This document shows positions 24,371-32,541 of a DNA stretch of 40,639 nt, one piece after another. The stretch spans positions 1 through 40,639 of the forward strand of contig JACPRB010000291.1 in assembly GCA_016190155.1 (NCBI GenBank), written 5' to 3'. The notes under the pieces were generated by a model. It made no database searches. It saw nothing but the letters and a program-made list of their open reading frames with translations, and was not told the origin of the DNA. This DNA comes from Planctomycetota bacterium (GTDB lineage Bacteria > Planctomycetota > MHYJ01 > JACPRB01). The stretch's first letter is position 1, and each line of letters begins with the position of its first letter. Made by a program: the position numbers and the translations under genes.

Positions 24371-25006
24371 ATGATGATCCTGACTCTGGCCGTTTCCCTG
24401 CTCGCTGCAGACCCCAACGCGCGCTTCGAGACCGACGGCGTGCGCGTCGGCGACACGCTCGTCCAAGGAGCGACGCTCAAGAAAATCGGCGCGGTGCTCG
24501 CCTCGGGTTCGTGCGTCGAACCTCTGACGAGAGCCGTCGAGGTCGGCTTCGAGACCGGCACGCTCGTGCTGGAACCGGGCGTGCGGGCCGAACGCGCGGG
24601 TAGTTCGCTCGTCCTGGCCACGCACAATCGGCGGGCCATCCGGCTCCTGGGCGACGGGACCTCCGTGGTGCTGCCGAGCCCCGTCCGGGTGAACGTCGGA
24701 CAGACCGGCTGGGAGTATGCGGAGGGACATCTGATCAGCGGACTGCACCTCGTCGCACGCCAGCAGGAAGATCAGGATCTCGAGTCGATGAAGGAAGCCG
24801 CCCGCAAGGCCGAAGAGGCGCTCAAGGGTCCCAAGCAGACGCCTCCCGACATCCGCCGCGAGACGCCTCCGTCTCAGGAAGGGCCGAGATCGCGACGCAA
24901 GCCTCGCCTGCGGCGCATCTTCCAGGACGACCCCCTGCTGACGACCCAGGTCGCGGACTCCCACGTGCTGCGCTGGCTACCCGCAGTGAGCCCCAGCGGC
25001 TTCTAA
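24371..25006 (+). CDS. small secreted hypothetical protein
   Basis: 211 residues from ATG 24371 (ATG 24374 equally possible). The first 13 residues, MMILTLAVSLLAA, act as a short signal peptide. The next ~125 residues alternate beta strands with small turns (FETDGVRVGDTLVQGATLKK, GTLVLEPGVRAERAGSSLVL, AIRLLGDGTSVVLPSPVRV), a pattern reminiscent of FecR-like or carbohydrate-rich beta-sandwich domains but without a recognisable signature. Then comes a charged helix (ESMKEAARKAEEALKGPKQ), a Pro/Arg-rich basic stretch (RSRRKPRLRRIF) and a C-terminal tail. No family assigned. It converges with the 1176-aa protein gene with 63 bp between them; that gap holds one short hairpin without a T-tract. The upstream promoter predicts a leaderless mRNA. 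Confidence 0.6.
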   Translation: MMILTLAVSLLAADPNARFETDGVRVGDTLVQGATLKKIGAVLASGSCVEPLTRAVEVGFETGTLVLEPGVRAERAGSSLVLATHNRRAIRLLGDGTSVVLPSPVRVNVGQTGWEYAEGHLISGLHLVARQQEDQDLESMKEAARKAEEALKGPKQTPPDIRRETPPSQEGPRSRRKPRLRRIFQDDPLLTTQVADSHVLRWLPAVSPSGF

Positions 25007-25069
25007 CCCGCTCTACTCACGAACTGAGGTAGCGCTTCGACAAGGTGTCGTCGATCTCGCCCGGGGTTT

Positions 25070-28000
25070 TCACTTCACCCTGCGCATGCGAGCCCCGCGC
25101 GCCTCCATTCGACGCAACTCGTCGAGCGTATCGATGGCGCGCGGCCGCAAAATCGTCCGGAGCACCTTCCCGGCCCAACGCAACCAAAGCGAACCTGACG
25201 AAGACGCCTCCTCCGGGAAGAGCACACCCACAACGGCATCCGTTCGAGTCCCCTGGACGCCCCCTTGCTGCTCGCGAACCCAACGCGGCGTCTCCCGCGC
25301 ATCCTCTTCCTCCGGCGCCTGAGGCGTGTTGGGGCTCGGTCCGGGCTGCCGCAACAGTTGATCGCCATCCTGTCTCGCCCGCAAACCTTCTTCAATGGCC
25401 AATCGAGTGTCCCGACTCGCTTGATCGAAGCCGGACTGCCCTCGCGCGAACGCCAAGAGCACTCCGACGATGCCGGGGTGACCGGCCTCCTTGGCCACCT
25501 GAGAGGTCAACGCCAAGGATTCGGGCGAAGGGGACATGCGCAAGAGATTCGCCATGGCGAACCACTGGACCCGCGCGTTCCGTTCCAGGAGCAACGACTG
25601 TCGGGCCGCCCTGAGGAAGATGTCGGAGGATCTCTTGCTCAGCGCCAGCCAACCATGCGTCCGGTTCTCGGGAGAAGGGTCGGCATCGACGACATCCCGC
25701 AGAAACGCCGGCGGAACGTCGCTCCAGAGCAACCGCCGGCGCCGGTCGGACGGAAGAGCGCTGTACGAGCGGTAGATCGAATCGGCGTCCTGGGACTTCA
25801 AGAAGCCCATGGCGTCCTCGAAATCGACAGAACCGGTCGGATAGGAGAACAGCCCGCGAACGGCCCGCTCGGCCAGCATGCCGCGGATCCCGTCGAAGGC
25901 CGCGCGAAAGTCCTTCGACGCCGCGGCAATCGGATGCGCCGCAAACCGCGTCAATGCCAGAAGGCTGGAGACATACCCGTCGGGCCCCTCGGGCAACCCG
26001 CCCGCGCGACGCCACGCCTCCATCCGATCCCGCATCCCCGCGACCGCCCCTTGGGCCTCCGCCGCCGACCCGCTCTCGAGAGATTCCAGGGCGCCCCACA
26101 CGGCGGCCGACGCGAACCGGGAATCCGGCGACGCAGGAGATTCCGACCACGCGGGGGTTTGGCGCACGTCTTCAGCCAGGATCTTCTCGCCGGCGATCGC
26201 CGGGACATCCCCCGCCGGACGCCGCCCCAGACCGTTCAGAATGGCCTGTCGCACCTCTTGATCCACATACCGGTTATTGGCCCACTTGAGGAACGTTTCC
26301 GGATCACGCGTTCGAAACGCCCATCCCTCGATGACATCGGCGCCCCCCGGGATCATCGGCTTGAGATGTACCAGGATCTCCAAGAGCCCGCGTTGAACCG
26401 CAAGGTGATTCTCGAACCTCAAGGTCTCCGGAATTCCCCGCGTCGGATCCGCCTTATAGAGACCGAGCAGCATTCTCCAAGCCTCAAGCCGCAAGTCTCC
26501 ATCCGGGTCCGTCCGTGCGACTTCCTCGAAAAACGCCCGATCGGCGTCGACTCGAACGCCGGCCTTGATCAGCAGCAACCGCTGCCCGCGCGGGAGCGTC
26601 GCGTAGACCTCCGAGAGCCTGCCGACCTTCTGCAGGAGCGTGACGAGGCGCTGGAGGTTGGGATTGTCGAAATCACTGGGGACCTTCGTCTGAAATACCG
26701 CCTCCACCGCTCCTTGCTGAAGGAAGGCGTCCGTCGCGCCGAACACCTCCCGCTTGACGGCGTCGTCTTGAGAAGCGGCTTCCAGCAGATAGAGGATCTG
26801 CAGCTGCCGCACCGGATCCGCCTGCGTCTCCCTGAGAATGTCGCCGATCGACTGCAGGATCTCCGCCTTGCGGGAATAAGTCGGCAAGACGCTTCCCAGC
26901 CAGACCAACCCGTCGCGCAAGTCATAGGCCTTGACGGCGTCCTCCGGGCGCAAGCCGCGGAGGTCGTTCAGAATGCTGTCGAAGAGCTTCCGCCTCAGCC
27001 CGTCCATCTCTTCCCGCAAACCATCGAACTCGGAACCCGCCGATTCCGGCGGAGCCACCGCCGCCAGCTCCAGGATGTTCCTCCGCTCCTCCTTCCTTTG
27101 GCGGCTCCAGAAGTCGTTCCCCCAATCCGCGTTCCGCACCCGAGCGACATAACTGCGAAAATCGGAAAGAAGCTGCGGATAGGCCTGCACCACCTCCGAA
27201 CGAAAAACCTGTTTCATGACGCGAAGGGCGGGGATGCTCCCCTGTTCAAGGCGCCAGCCGAGCTCTCTCACCGATTCGGAAACCAGCCGCGCCGACTCAG
27301 GATCGTTGCGGGACAACGCGCCGAGAATCCGTCCCTTCAGCTCGATCGACGTCAGAGGCCGCTCGATGTGCTCAATCGCGCGACGCGTCAGAATCCGAAT
27401 GACGTTGCCGTCGATCAGCAAGTCCTCGCCGATGCGCGCGTCGGGCGAGAGCGTGATCTTCAGAATGTAGTCGCTGGCGCCCTCATGAGAGTAGCCGCGC
27501 GCCACCTGGACGTCCGTCGACGTGAACAAGGCCCAAGGATCGACATAGGTCGTCACGAACGGGCCGCCCCTGCCGATCGACCACGCCTCCGGGTACCCTT
27601 TCGTCCCGTGAAAGACGGTCAGGGCCTGCCCCAGCTTCCGTCCATCGCCGGCCGGCATCGAGCCCTCCGTCAACGGAACTCGAATCTGCTTTTCCAGTCC
27701 CATCCCCCTGGCCACATCCAAGAGGCCGATCTCCGTGAGGTCCTTCATCAAGCGGACGTTGTCCAGAGACGTGTACTGCAGCTTTCGAAGCGCGACCTCC
27801 ACGCGAGTCTTGAAAAGCGGATTCGACAGGAAGCGCTGGACCTCGCCTGAAGCGGCCGCCTCCTTCAAAATCGCGCGGGCGGACTCAAGCGAGGCCTCGT
27901 CGGGACGCACGCCCTCGAACTCATGCAGGAACCGCAGGTATCGGAGCGCTTCGAGGAATTCGTGATGTTCTTGCGACTGGTACGGCTGCGATTGCCCATA

Positions 28001-28600
28001 GCGAGGGTTGCGGACGTACGTGATAGTTCCCGAGAGGATCTCAGCGACGCCCCGCTCCGTCAGCGATTCCCCGAACGCCGTCCACCGCCAGTCGAATTCC
28101 ACGAACCCGTCCTTCCCCACGAGGATCTTGCTGATGGGCTCGTATCCCTGCGTGACTTGCCACGGTTGCTGCAGGTACTCTACGGTCCGCACATCCCACT
28201 TGTGGAACCGCTCTCCTTCGGGGAACTGCTGCTTGAGTGCGGACTCCAATCGCGTCGCCGCATCGGACGACCCGCCGACGATCAGGTCGAGATCCGAGTA
28301 CGGTCCCACCACGTCTTCCAGCGCGATGGGCGCTGTCTCGAGAAAGAAGGCTTGTCCTTTCCGCAGGAGCTGCTGCTTGGAGAAGAAGCCCACGTTCCGT
28401 GCCACGCCCCCGTACAAGAACAGCTCGACTCCTTCCGCCTCAGCCGACCGGAACGCGGCGTCGAGTTCCGGGATGCGCGAGAGGGTATGGCGGTAGGCCT
28501 TCTCCAGGAGACCCCGGTCGAGCGTGTCGGCCGGCGATCCGTTCTGGCCTGCAATGGCAAGGCACGCCAGCAACGCGCCGGCAACGAGACCCAACCCCAT
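25070..28600 (-). CDS. large exported protein with nucleotidyltransferase-like head, ART-like segment and helical repeats
   Basis: 1176 residues, ATG 28600 with GGAGGAG upstream. An N-terminal hydrophobic stretch (GLVAGALLACLAIAG) looks like a signal peptide. Residues about 55-230 resemble the head domain of poly(A) polymerase/CCA-adding enzymes: LFLYGGVARNV (Gly64-Gly65), YSDLDLIVGG (Asp103 and Asp105, the metal-binding pair), VEFDWRW (possible third acid) and ALRYLRFLHEF, like the RxxRF helix of that family. Residues about 325-390 read LTVFHGTKG, then GGPFVTT, VARGYS and DYILKITLSPDARI, an order resembling ADP-ribosyltransferase/PARP-like domains; this is weaker. The remaining ~750 residues are predicted helical, with HEAT-like periodicity. 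The product is not recognised as a named family. An exported polymerase-like domain has no obvious nucleotide supply, so the head may have lost activity or the hydrophobic start may be a membrane anchor. Confidence 0.65.
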   Translation of the reverse strand: MGLGLVAGALLACLAIAGQNGSPADTLDRGLLEKAYRHTLSRIPELDAAFRSAEAEGVELFLYGGVARNVGFFSKQQLLRKGQAFFLETAPIALEDVVGPYSDLDLIVGGSSDAATRLESALKQQFPEGERFHKWDVRTVEYLQQPWQVTQGYEPISKILVGKDGFVEFDWRWTAFGESLTERGVAEILSGTITYVRNPRYGQSQPYQSQEHHEFLEALRYLRFLHEFEGVRPDEASLESARAILKEAAASGEVQRFLSNPLFKTRVEVALRKLQYTSLDNVRLMKDLTEIGLLDVARGMGLEKQIRVPLTEGSMPAGDGRKLGQALTVFHGTKGYPEAWSIGRGGPFVTTYVDPWALFTSTDVQVARGYSHEGASDYILKITLSPDARIGEDLLIDGNVIRILTRRAIEHIERPLTSIELKGRILGALSRNDPESARLVSESVRELGWRLEQGSIPALRVMKQVFRSEVVQAYPQLLSDFRSYVARVRNADWGNDFWSRQRKEERRNILELAAVAPPESAGSEFDGLREEMDGLRRKLFDSILNDLRGLRPEDAVKAYDLRDGLVWLGSVLPTYSRKAEILQSIGDILRETQADPVRQLQILYLLEAASQDDAVKREVFGATDAFLQQGAVEAVFQTKVPSDFDNPNLQRLVTLLQKVGRLSEVYATLPRGQRLLLIKAGVRVDADRAFFEEVARTDPDGDLRLEAWRMLLGLYKADPTRGIPETLRFENHLAVQRGLLEILVHLKPMIPGGADVIEGWAFRTRDPETFLKWANNRYVDQEVRQAILNGLGRRPAGDVPAIAGEKILAEDVRQTPAWSESPASPDSRFASAAVWGALESLESGSAAEAQGAVAGMRDRMEAWRRAGGLPEGPDGYVSSLLALTRFAAHPIAAASKDFRAAFDGIRGMLAERAVRGLFSYPTGSVDFEDAMGFLKSQDADSIYRSYSALPSDRRRRLLWSDVPPAFLRDVVDADPSPENRTHGWLALSKRSSDIFLRAARQSLLLERNARVQWFAMANLLRMSPSPESLALTSQVAKEAGHPGIVGVLLAFARGQSGFDQASRDTRLAIEEGLRARQDGDQLLRQPGPSPNTPQAPEEEDARETPRWVREQQGGVQGTRTDAVVGVLFPEEASSSGSLWLRWAGKVLRTILRPRAIDTLDELRRMEARGARMRRVK

Positions 28601-28889
28601 CAGAGGCTCCTCCGCTCTCCTGATTCGACGAAAACAGAGTTTCCTTCACGACTCTGGACCAACAGCACGCTTTCTTACCGCCGAAAACGCCGAATCCGCT
28701 GAGAGCCGCGGAAAGTCCAGAGATTCCCCAACCACAAGTAGACGAAGGAGGATGCGGAGATTGGATGAGGGTGAGATGGCTGAAATCCGTCGTTGCAGGA
28801 GCTTCAACCGGGGTCAGAGAAGGTCACGCAAGCAAGTGCGCCGGATGGAAGAGGCTGCTCGCGGCGGACTCAGCGTCTGAACGGGTGGC
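28601..28889. other. intergenic region with short-period GCC-GAA type repeat
   Basis: 289 bp between two minus-strand genes. At about 28676-28712 the sequence repeats units such as ACCGCCGAAAAC / GCCGAATCC / GCTGAGAGCC with a ~9-bp period, a style of low-complexity intergenic repeat. No coding frame with a believable start and codon pattern, and no clear promoter or terminator, was seen here. Confidence 0.4.
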
Positions 28890-30740
28890 CTACTGCAGCC
28901 TCTCCCTCAGCCGCCGTGCGATCTTGCGGATCGTCCCCAGCAGCGACTCGATATCACGCAGCCGCCGCTCCACCGTGATCCGGTCCGAAGCCTCGTCGCG
29001 TACGAGCATGTACCGCAGTTGGGCGTTATAGAGCTTGTCCTCCACCTGCTCCGCCTTCTTGAGGAGCGTCCGAAGTTCGGACGGCGCCGCGGGCAGCGGC
29101 TCCAACCGATCGGAGATCTCCTTGTAGAGAGGGACGGCCGCGTGTAACAGCTCCGCCGCGTCGCCCAGGAGTCTCTTGGTCTTGGCGGCCTTCTCGTCCG
29201 GCGGGAACGGGGGACGCACCAGCCAGACGCGCCCTACGGCCGTCATCTCCGTCTTGGCCTTCCCGCGGACACTCTTCACCGTTCCCACGGGACAGGCCGC
29301 CGACACCCATCGGGTGCCGGAAGCGGTTTCGACGACGAGACAGTCGAACGCGCGGTGGCCGACGGAGATCTTCTCTTCGCGCAGGCTTCGAATCTGCTCC
29401 TTCTCGTCCGTCTTGACGATCACGCCCGCGTGACGCCCTTCGCGAACACGCCACACGCATTCCTCACGCCCGGACGAGGGTGTCCGCCAGATGTCGCACT
29501 CCAGGCGGATCGTAGCGGTGTCGATCGTTTCCTCGCCGACCTTCTCCGACTCGGCCAAGCTCATGTGCTCTTCGCGGATGGGCTGCGCCTCGCCGCCGCT
29601 GTGGATCTGCGACGCCACCACGACGGTGTTCGATCCTCGTGACCGCAGGCCCACGTCGTTCCATGATTCCTCGCCCGATTCCGCGACGGTGATGAAGCGG
29701 AACCACGCGCCGATCGACTCCTTCTCCCACGGATTGAAGACCTTGGCGACACGTTCGGGCTTGGGAGGCTCCTGCACGGGCGGCTCGATCTTCGGCTCGA
29801 CCTTCGGTTCCGGCTCCACCTTCGGCTCGACTTTCGGCTCGACCTTCGGTTCCGGCTCCGCCTTGGGCTCGACTTTCGGCTCGACCTTCGGCTCCGGCTC
29901 CACCTTCGGCTCGATCTTCGGCTCCACCTTCGGCTCCGGCTCCACCGGCTTGACGTTCGCCACAAGCTGCGGCTTAGGTTCCGGTTTCGGCCCCTCGGCG
30001 GTCATGACCCTCCACATCACGCCGATCGCCAGAACGGCCGCCACGCCCAGGGCGATGAACAAGCCCTTGCGAGAACGCGTCTCCTCGGCGGGCACCAAGA
30101 GCGTCGGCGTCGTCGGCAGCGAAGGCGCGGGCGGTCCCTCCGATTCGGGCGACTCCAGCGACGGCGATTGCTCTCCATCCGTCGGACCTGCTCCGACCAG
30201 CCCCCCGAGGGCCGCCTCCGCCTGGGGCGGCAGCGGAGTGCGAGGCAACGACGTCATCGGACCCGGCGTCATGTCCAGGATCGTCTCGGTCTCGCGCCCG
30301 GCGAATCTGGCCAGCGTCGAATCGGGCGCCGCGGGGAATTGCTCTTTCTCTTCCTCCTCTTCCGGGATCGGCGGGACTTCGGAGTCGACGCCCTCATCGG
30401 ACGCCTGGTCGCCTCCCTGATCCAGCCGGGACAGGACATCCGACGACGCCGGGGCCGTCTCCGGAGAAGCGGGCGGCGCTCCCGAGAGCACCACCTGCGC
30501 GCTCGACTCCTCGCGACCGAAGACGTTGTCGAGAACGTCTTCGACTCCGCCGGGGGCTCCGGAAGGCGCCTTGGACGGGGCGGCAGGCGCCGCGCCGCCC
30601 GCCTTCGCGGCGGCACATTCCGCGCAGAACGGCCCGCCCCCCTCATTGACCACGCACGCCTCGCAGATCTGCTTGTGGCACTGCTGGCAGTCCGTGACCG
30701 CGGCCTTGTACCAGTGATTGGCGCACTTGGGGTCTTCCAT
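28890..30740 (-). CDS. B-box zinc-finger membrane protein with EPK-repeat spacer
   Basis: 616 residues from ATG 30740. Residues 6-42 carry CANH, CQQC, CEAC and CAEC pairs (Cys6/His9, Cys18/Cys21, Cys26/Cys29, Cys39/Cys42), a B-box-type double zinc site. A long disordered Ala/Pro/Glu-rich region follows (EEEEEK near 127-132). One membrane segment, GLFIALGVAAVLAIGVMW, lies at about 226-243. Beyond it a run of PEPKVEPK units (about residues 255-325) forms a stiff, charged spacer. A C-terminal domain of ~290 residues then contains beta-rich (RLECDIWRTPSSGREECVW, FDCLVVETASGTRW) and coiled helical parts (TLLKKAEQVEDKLYNAQLRY). Topology would put the zinc finger in the cytoplasm and the C-terminus outside. 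Function unknown. It is divergent from argR with 132 bp between start codons. Confidence 0.7.
   Translation of the reverse strand: MEDPKCANHWYKAAVTDCQQCHKQICEACVVNEGGGPFCAECAAAKAGGAAPAAPSKAPSGAPGGVEDVLDNVFGREESSAQVVLSGAPPASPETAPASSDVLSRLDQGGDQASDEGVDSEVPPIPEEEEEKEQFPAAPDSTLARFAGRETETILDMTPGPMTSLPRTPLPPQAEAALGGLVGAGPTDGEQSPSLESPESEGPPAPSLPTTPTLLVPAEETRSRKGLFIALGVAAVLAIGVMWRVMTAEGPKPEPKPQLVANVKPVEPEPKVEPKIEPKVEPEPKVEPKVEPKAEPEPKVEPKVEPKVEPEPKVEPKIEPPVQEPPKPERVAKVFNPWEKESIGAWFRFITVAESGEESWNDVGLRSRGSNTVVVASQIHSGGEAQPIREEHMSLAESEKVGEETIDTATIRLECDIWRTPSSGREECVWRVREGRHAGVIVKTDEKEQIRSLREEKISVGHRAFDCLVVETASGTRWVSAACPVGTVKSVRGKAKTEMTAVGRVWLVRPPFPPDEKAAKTKRLLGDAAELLHAAVPLYKEISDRLEPLPAAPSELRTLLKKAEQVEDKLYNAQLRYMLVRDEASDRITVERRLRDIESLLGTIRKIARRLRERLQ
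29784..29946 (-). repeat. tandem DNA repeat encoding the (V/I)EPK / VEPEPK spacer
   Basis: Short units encoding VEPK, IEPK, AEPEPK and VEPEPK are repeated about ten times; 12- and 30-bp higher-order periods are visible (CTTCGGCTCGA and CTTCGG(T/C)TCCGGCTCC units on the plus strand). Such arrays expand and contract readily, so spacer length may vary between strains. Confidence 0.7.
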
Positions 30741-30767
30741 GGTCCCTACGGAGTTCCTCAAAGGGTA

Positions 30768-30773
30768 ATTATA
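30768..30773 (-). promoter_or_regulatory. candidate -10 element of the zinc-finger gene
   Basis: A perfect TATAAT on the minus strand lies 27 bp before the ATG at 30740, inside the near-palindrome GGGTAATTATACCC (30763-30776). No good -35 is present 16-18 bp upstream, so an activator or an alternative sigma factor may be needed; the palindrome might be an operator. Confidence 0.4.
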
Positions 30774-30820
30774 CCCCCAACCTTCGTAACGGGCGGGGCG
30801 AATTTCCGTCGAAATAGATG

Positions 30821-30848
30821 TTGACCAAGATGCATAAAATTGTACAGT
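30821..30848 (+). promoter_or_regulatory. candidate sigma70-type promoter of the arginine operon
   Basis: TTGACC (30821-30826), 16-bp spacer, TACAGT (30843-30848). The predicted transcription start lies near 30855, about 18 bases before the argR ATG. The ARG-box-like sites overlap the -10 element and the start site, so bound ArgR would block RNA polymerase. Confidence 0.5.
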
Positions 30849-30867
30849 AGGCGCATAATATTGCAGA
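30829..30867 (+). promoter_or_regulatory. tandem ARG-box-like operator
   Basis: GATGCATAAAATTGTACA (30829-30846) and GGCGCATAATATTGCAGA (30850-30867) share the core GCATAA(A/T)ATTG and are imperfect dyads. The cores start at 30832 and 30853, exactly 21 bp apart, the spacing of paired 18-bp ARG boxes with a 3-bp gap bound by one ArgR hexamer. Their place over the promoter of argR indicates autoregulated repression of the whole arginine operon by arginine. The assignment rests on spacing, core identity and context; the consensus differs from the enterobacterial one. Confidence 0.6.
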
Positions 30868-30872
30868 CGACC

Positions 30873-31346
30873 ATGACTCGGAAGGCGGAACGGCAGCGGG
30901 CGATCCTGGACCTCGTGCGCGGGCGGCGCGTGGCCACCCAGCTGGAGCTGCGGCGCCTCTTGAAGGCGCGCGGGCACGACGTCAACCAGGGCACGCTCTC
31001 GCGCGACATCCATGAGCTGGGCCTGCTCAAGGCGGCCGACGGCGGAGGCACCCGTTACGCCACCGTCGAGGAGGTGACGCCCGTCGTCCGCACGGAATCG
31101 ACGGCCCTTCTGGCGCGCCTGGTCAAGGCCGCGGACTGGTCGGGCAACCTCGTGGTGGTCCAGACCGACCCGGGCAGCGCCAACGCCGTCGGCGTCGCCG
31201 TGGATCACCTGCAGTGGCCCGAGATCCTCGGCACCGTCGCCGGCGACGATACGCTGCTCGTCGTCGTCCGCGAGGGAACCCGCGCCCGGACGCTGGCCCG
31301 GCGCCTCCTGAACCTCAGAACCGACGCACACGTGAGGACACCATGA
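30873..31346 (+). CDS. argR: arginine repressor ArgR
   Basis: 157 residues from ATG 30873; a TTG at 30840 in the same frame lies within the promoter and is rejected. The N-terminal winged helix-turn-helix has [20 protein letters not shown] followed by [12 protein letters not shown]. The C-terminal hexamerisation and arginine-binding domain has [20 protein letters not shown] and [16 protein letters not shown], whose GDDT motif binds arginine. ArgR senses arginine and represses biosynthesis. It is the first gene of the operon, and its stop overlaps the argG start (ATGA). Paired ARG-box-like sites lie just upstream. Confidence 0.93.
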   Translation: MTRKAERQRAILDLVRGRRVATQLELRRLLKARGHDVNQGTLSRDIHELGLLKAADGGGTRYATVEEVTPVVRTESTALLARLVKAADWSGNLVVVQTDPGSANAVGVAVDHLQWPEILGTVAGDDTLLVVVREGTRARTLARRLLNLRTDAHVRTP

Positions 31347-32539
31347 AGAAGATCGCGTTGGCGTATTCGGGCGGATTGGACACGTCCGTCATCCTGACCT
31401 GGCTCAAGGAGAAGTACGACTGCCCCGTCGTCGCCTTCATCGCGGACATCGGACAGGGCGAAGACCTCGGCGCGGTCTCGCGCAAGGCGACCAAGACGGG
31501 CGCCGACAAGGTCCACCTCGTCGACCTGCGCGAGGAGTTCGCGCGCGACTACGTCTTCCCCTGCGTCAAGGCCAACGCCGTCTACGAAGGCGCCTACCTC
31601 ATGGGCACCTCCATCGCGCGCCCGCTCATCGCCAAAGTCCTCGTCAAGATCGCCCAGTCCGAGCGCGCCGACGCCGTCGCTCACGGCGCCACCGGCAAAG
31701 GCAACGACCAGGTGCGCTTCGAGCTGACCGCTCGCGCGCTCGCGCCCGACCTCAAGGTCGTCGCCCCCTGGCGCGAATGGGAGTTCACCTCGCGCCCGCA
31801 ACTCATCGACTACGCGCAGAAACACGGCATCGAGCTGCCCGTCACCAAGGAGAAACCGTACTCGACCGACGCGAATCTCATGCACGTCAGCTACGAGGGC
31901 GGGATCCTCGAAGACCCCTGGGCCGAACCGCCCCGCGACATGTTCCGCATGACCCGCAATCCCGAAGACGCCCCCGACGAGCCGGCCTTCGTGGAAGTCG
32001 CCTTCGAGGACGGCGTCCCCACGGCCGTCGACGGCCGGACGCTCACGCCCGCGAAGCTCGTGACGACGCTCAACGAGATCGCCGGCGCCCACGGGGTCGG
32101 CCGCGTCGATCTCGTCGAAAACCGCTTCGTCGGCATGAAATCGCGCGGCGTGTACGAAACCCCGGGCGTCACCGTCCTGCATGCCGCGCACCGCGCCGTC
32201 GAATCACTCACGATGGACCGCGAGGTGATGCACCTGCGCGACGGCCTCGTCCCCAAGTTCGCGGAGCTCGTCTACTACGGCTTCTGGTTCTCGCCGGAAA
32301 TGAAGGCCCTGCGCGCGTTCATCGAGGCCTCGCAGAAGGGAGTGACCGGTACCGCGCGCCTGAAGCTGTACAAGGGTTCCTGCGCCGTCGTCGGCCGCAA
32401 GTCGCCCGTGTCGCTGTACAACCCCGAGGTGGCCGGCTTCGACACGTTCGCCACCTACAACTCCAAGGACGCGGAAGGATTCATCCGCATGAACGGCTTG
32501 AGACTCGCGCTGAACCGGCGCGGGGGATGGGACGCGTAG
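31343..32539 (+). CDS. argG: argininosuccinate synthase
   Basis: 398 residues from ATG 31343, the usual family length. It starts [20 protein letters not shown], with the PP-loop motif SGGLDTS that binds ATP, followed by [14 protein letters not shown]. Further landmarks are [15 protein letters not shown] and [15 protein letters not shown], which contact citrulline and aspartate. It condenses citrulline and aspartate with ATP to argininosuccinate. Two bases separate it from argH. Its presence shows that the pathway goes through free citrulline, so a deacylase acting on N-acylcitrulline must be encoded elsewhere. Confidence 0.97.
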   Translation: MKKIALAYSGGLDTSVILTWLKEKYDCPVVAFIADIGQGEDLGAVSRKATKTGADKVHLVDLREEFARDYVFPCVKANAVYEGAYLMGTSIARPLIAKVLVKIAQSERADAVAHGATGKGNDQVRFELTARALAPDLKVVAPWREWEFTSRPQLIDYAQKHGIELPVTKEKPYSTDANLMHVSYEGGILEDPWAEPPRDMFRMTRNPEDAPDEPAFVEVAFEDGVPTAVDGRTLTPAKLVTTLNEIAGAHGVGRVDLVENRFVGMKSRGVYETPGVTVLHAAHRAVESLTMDREVMHLRDGLVPKFAELVYYGFWFSPEMKALRAFIEASQKGVTGTARLKLYKGSCAVVGRKSPVSLYNPEVAGFDTFATYNSKDAEGFIRMNGLRLALNRRGGWDA

Positions 32540-32541
32540 CC

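Noticed and set aside
25038-25050. Terminator between the convergent genes at 25006 and 25070
   Set aside because: The hairpin CGACA-AGG-TGTCG is only 5 bp and is not followed by a T-tract.
25265-27850. 861-codon open frame on the plus strand opposite the 1176-aa protein gene
   Set aside because: It lies fully antisense to a gene with a good ribosome-binding site, signal-like start and recognisable domain. Its sequence is Arg/Pro-rich in the way GC-rich antisense frames are, with no family resemblance.
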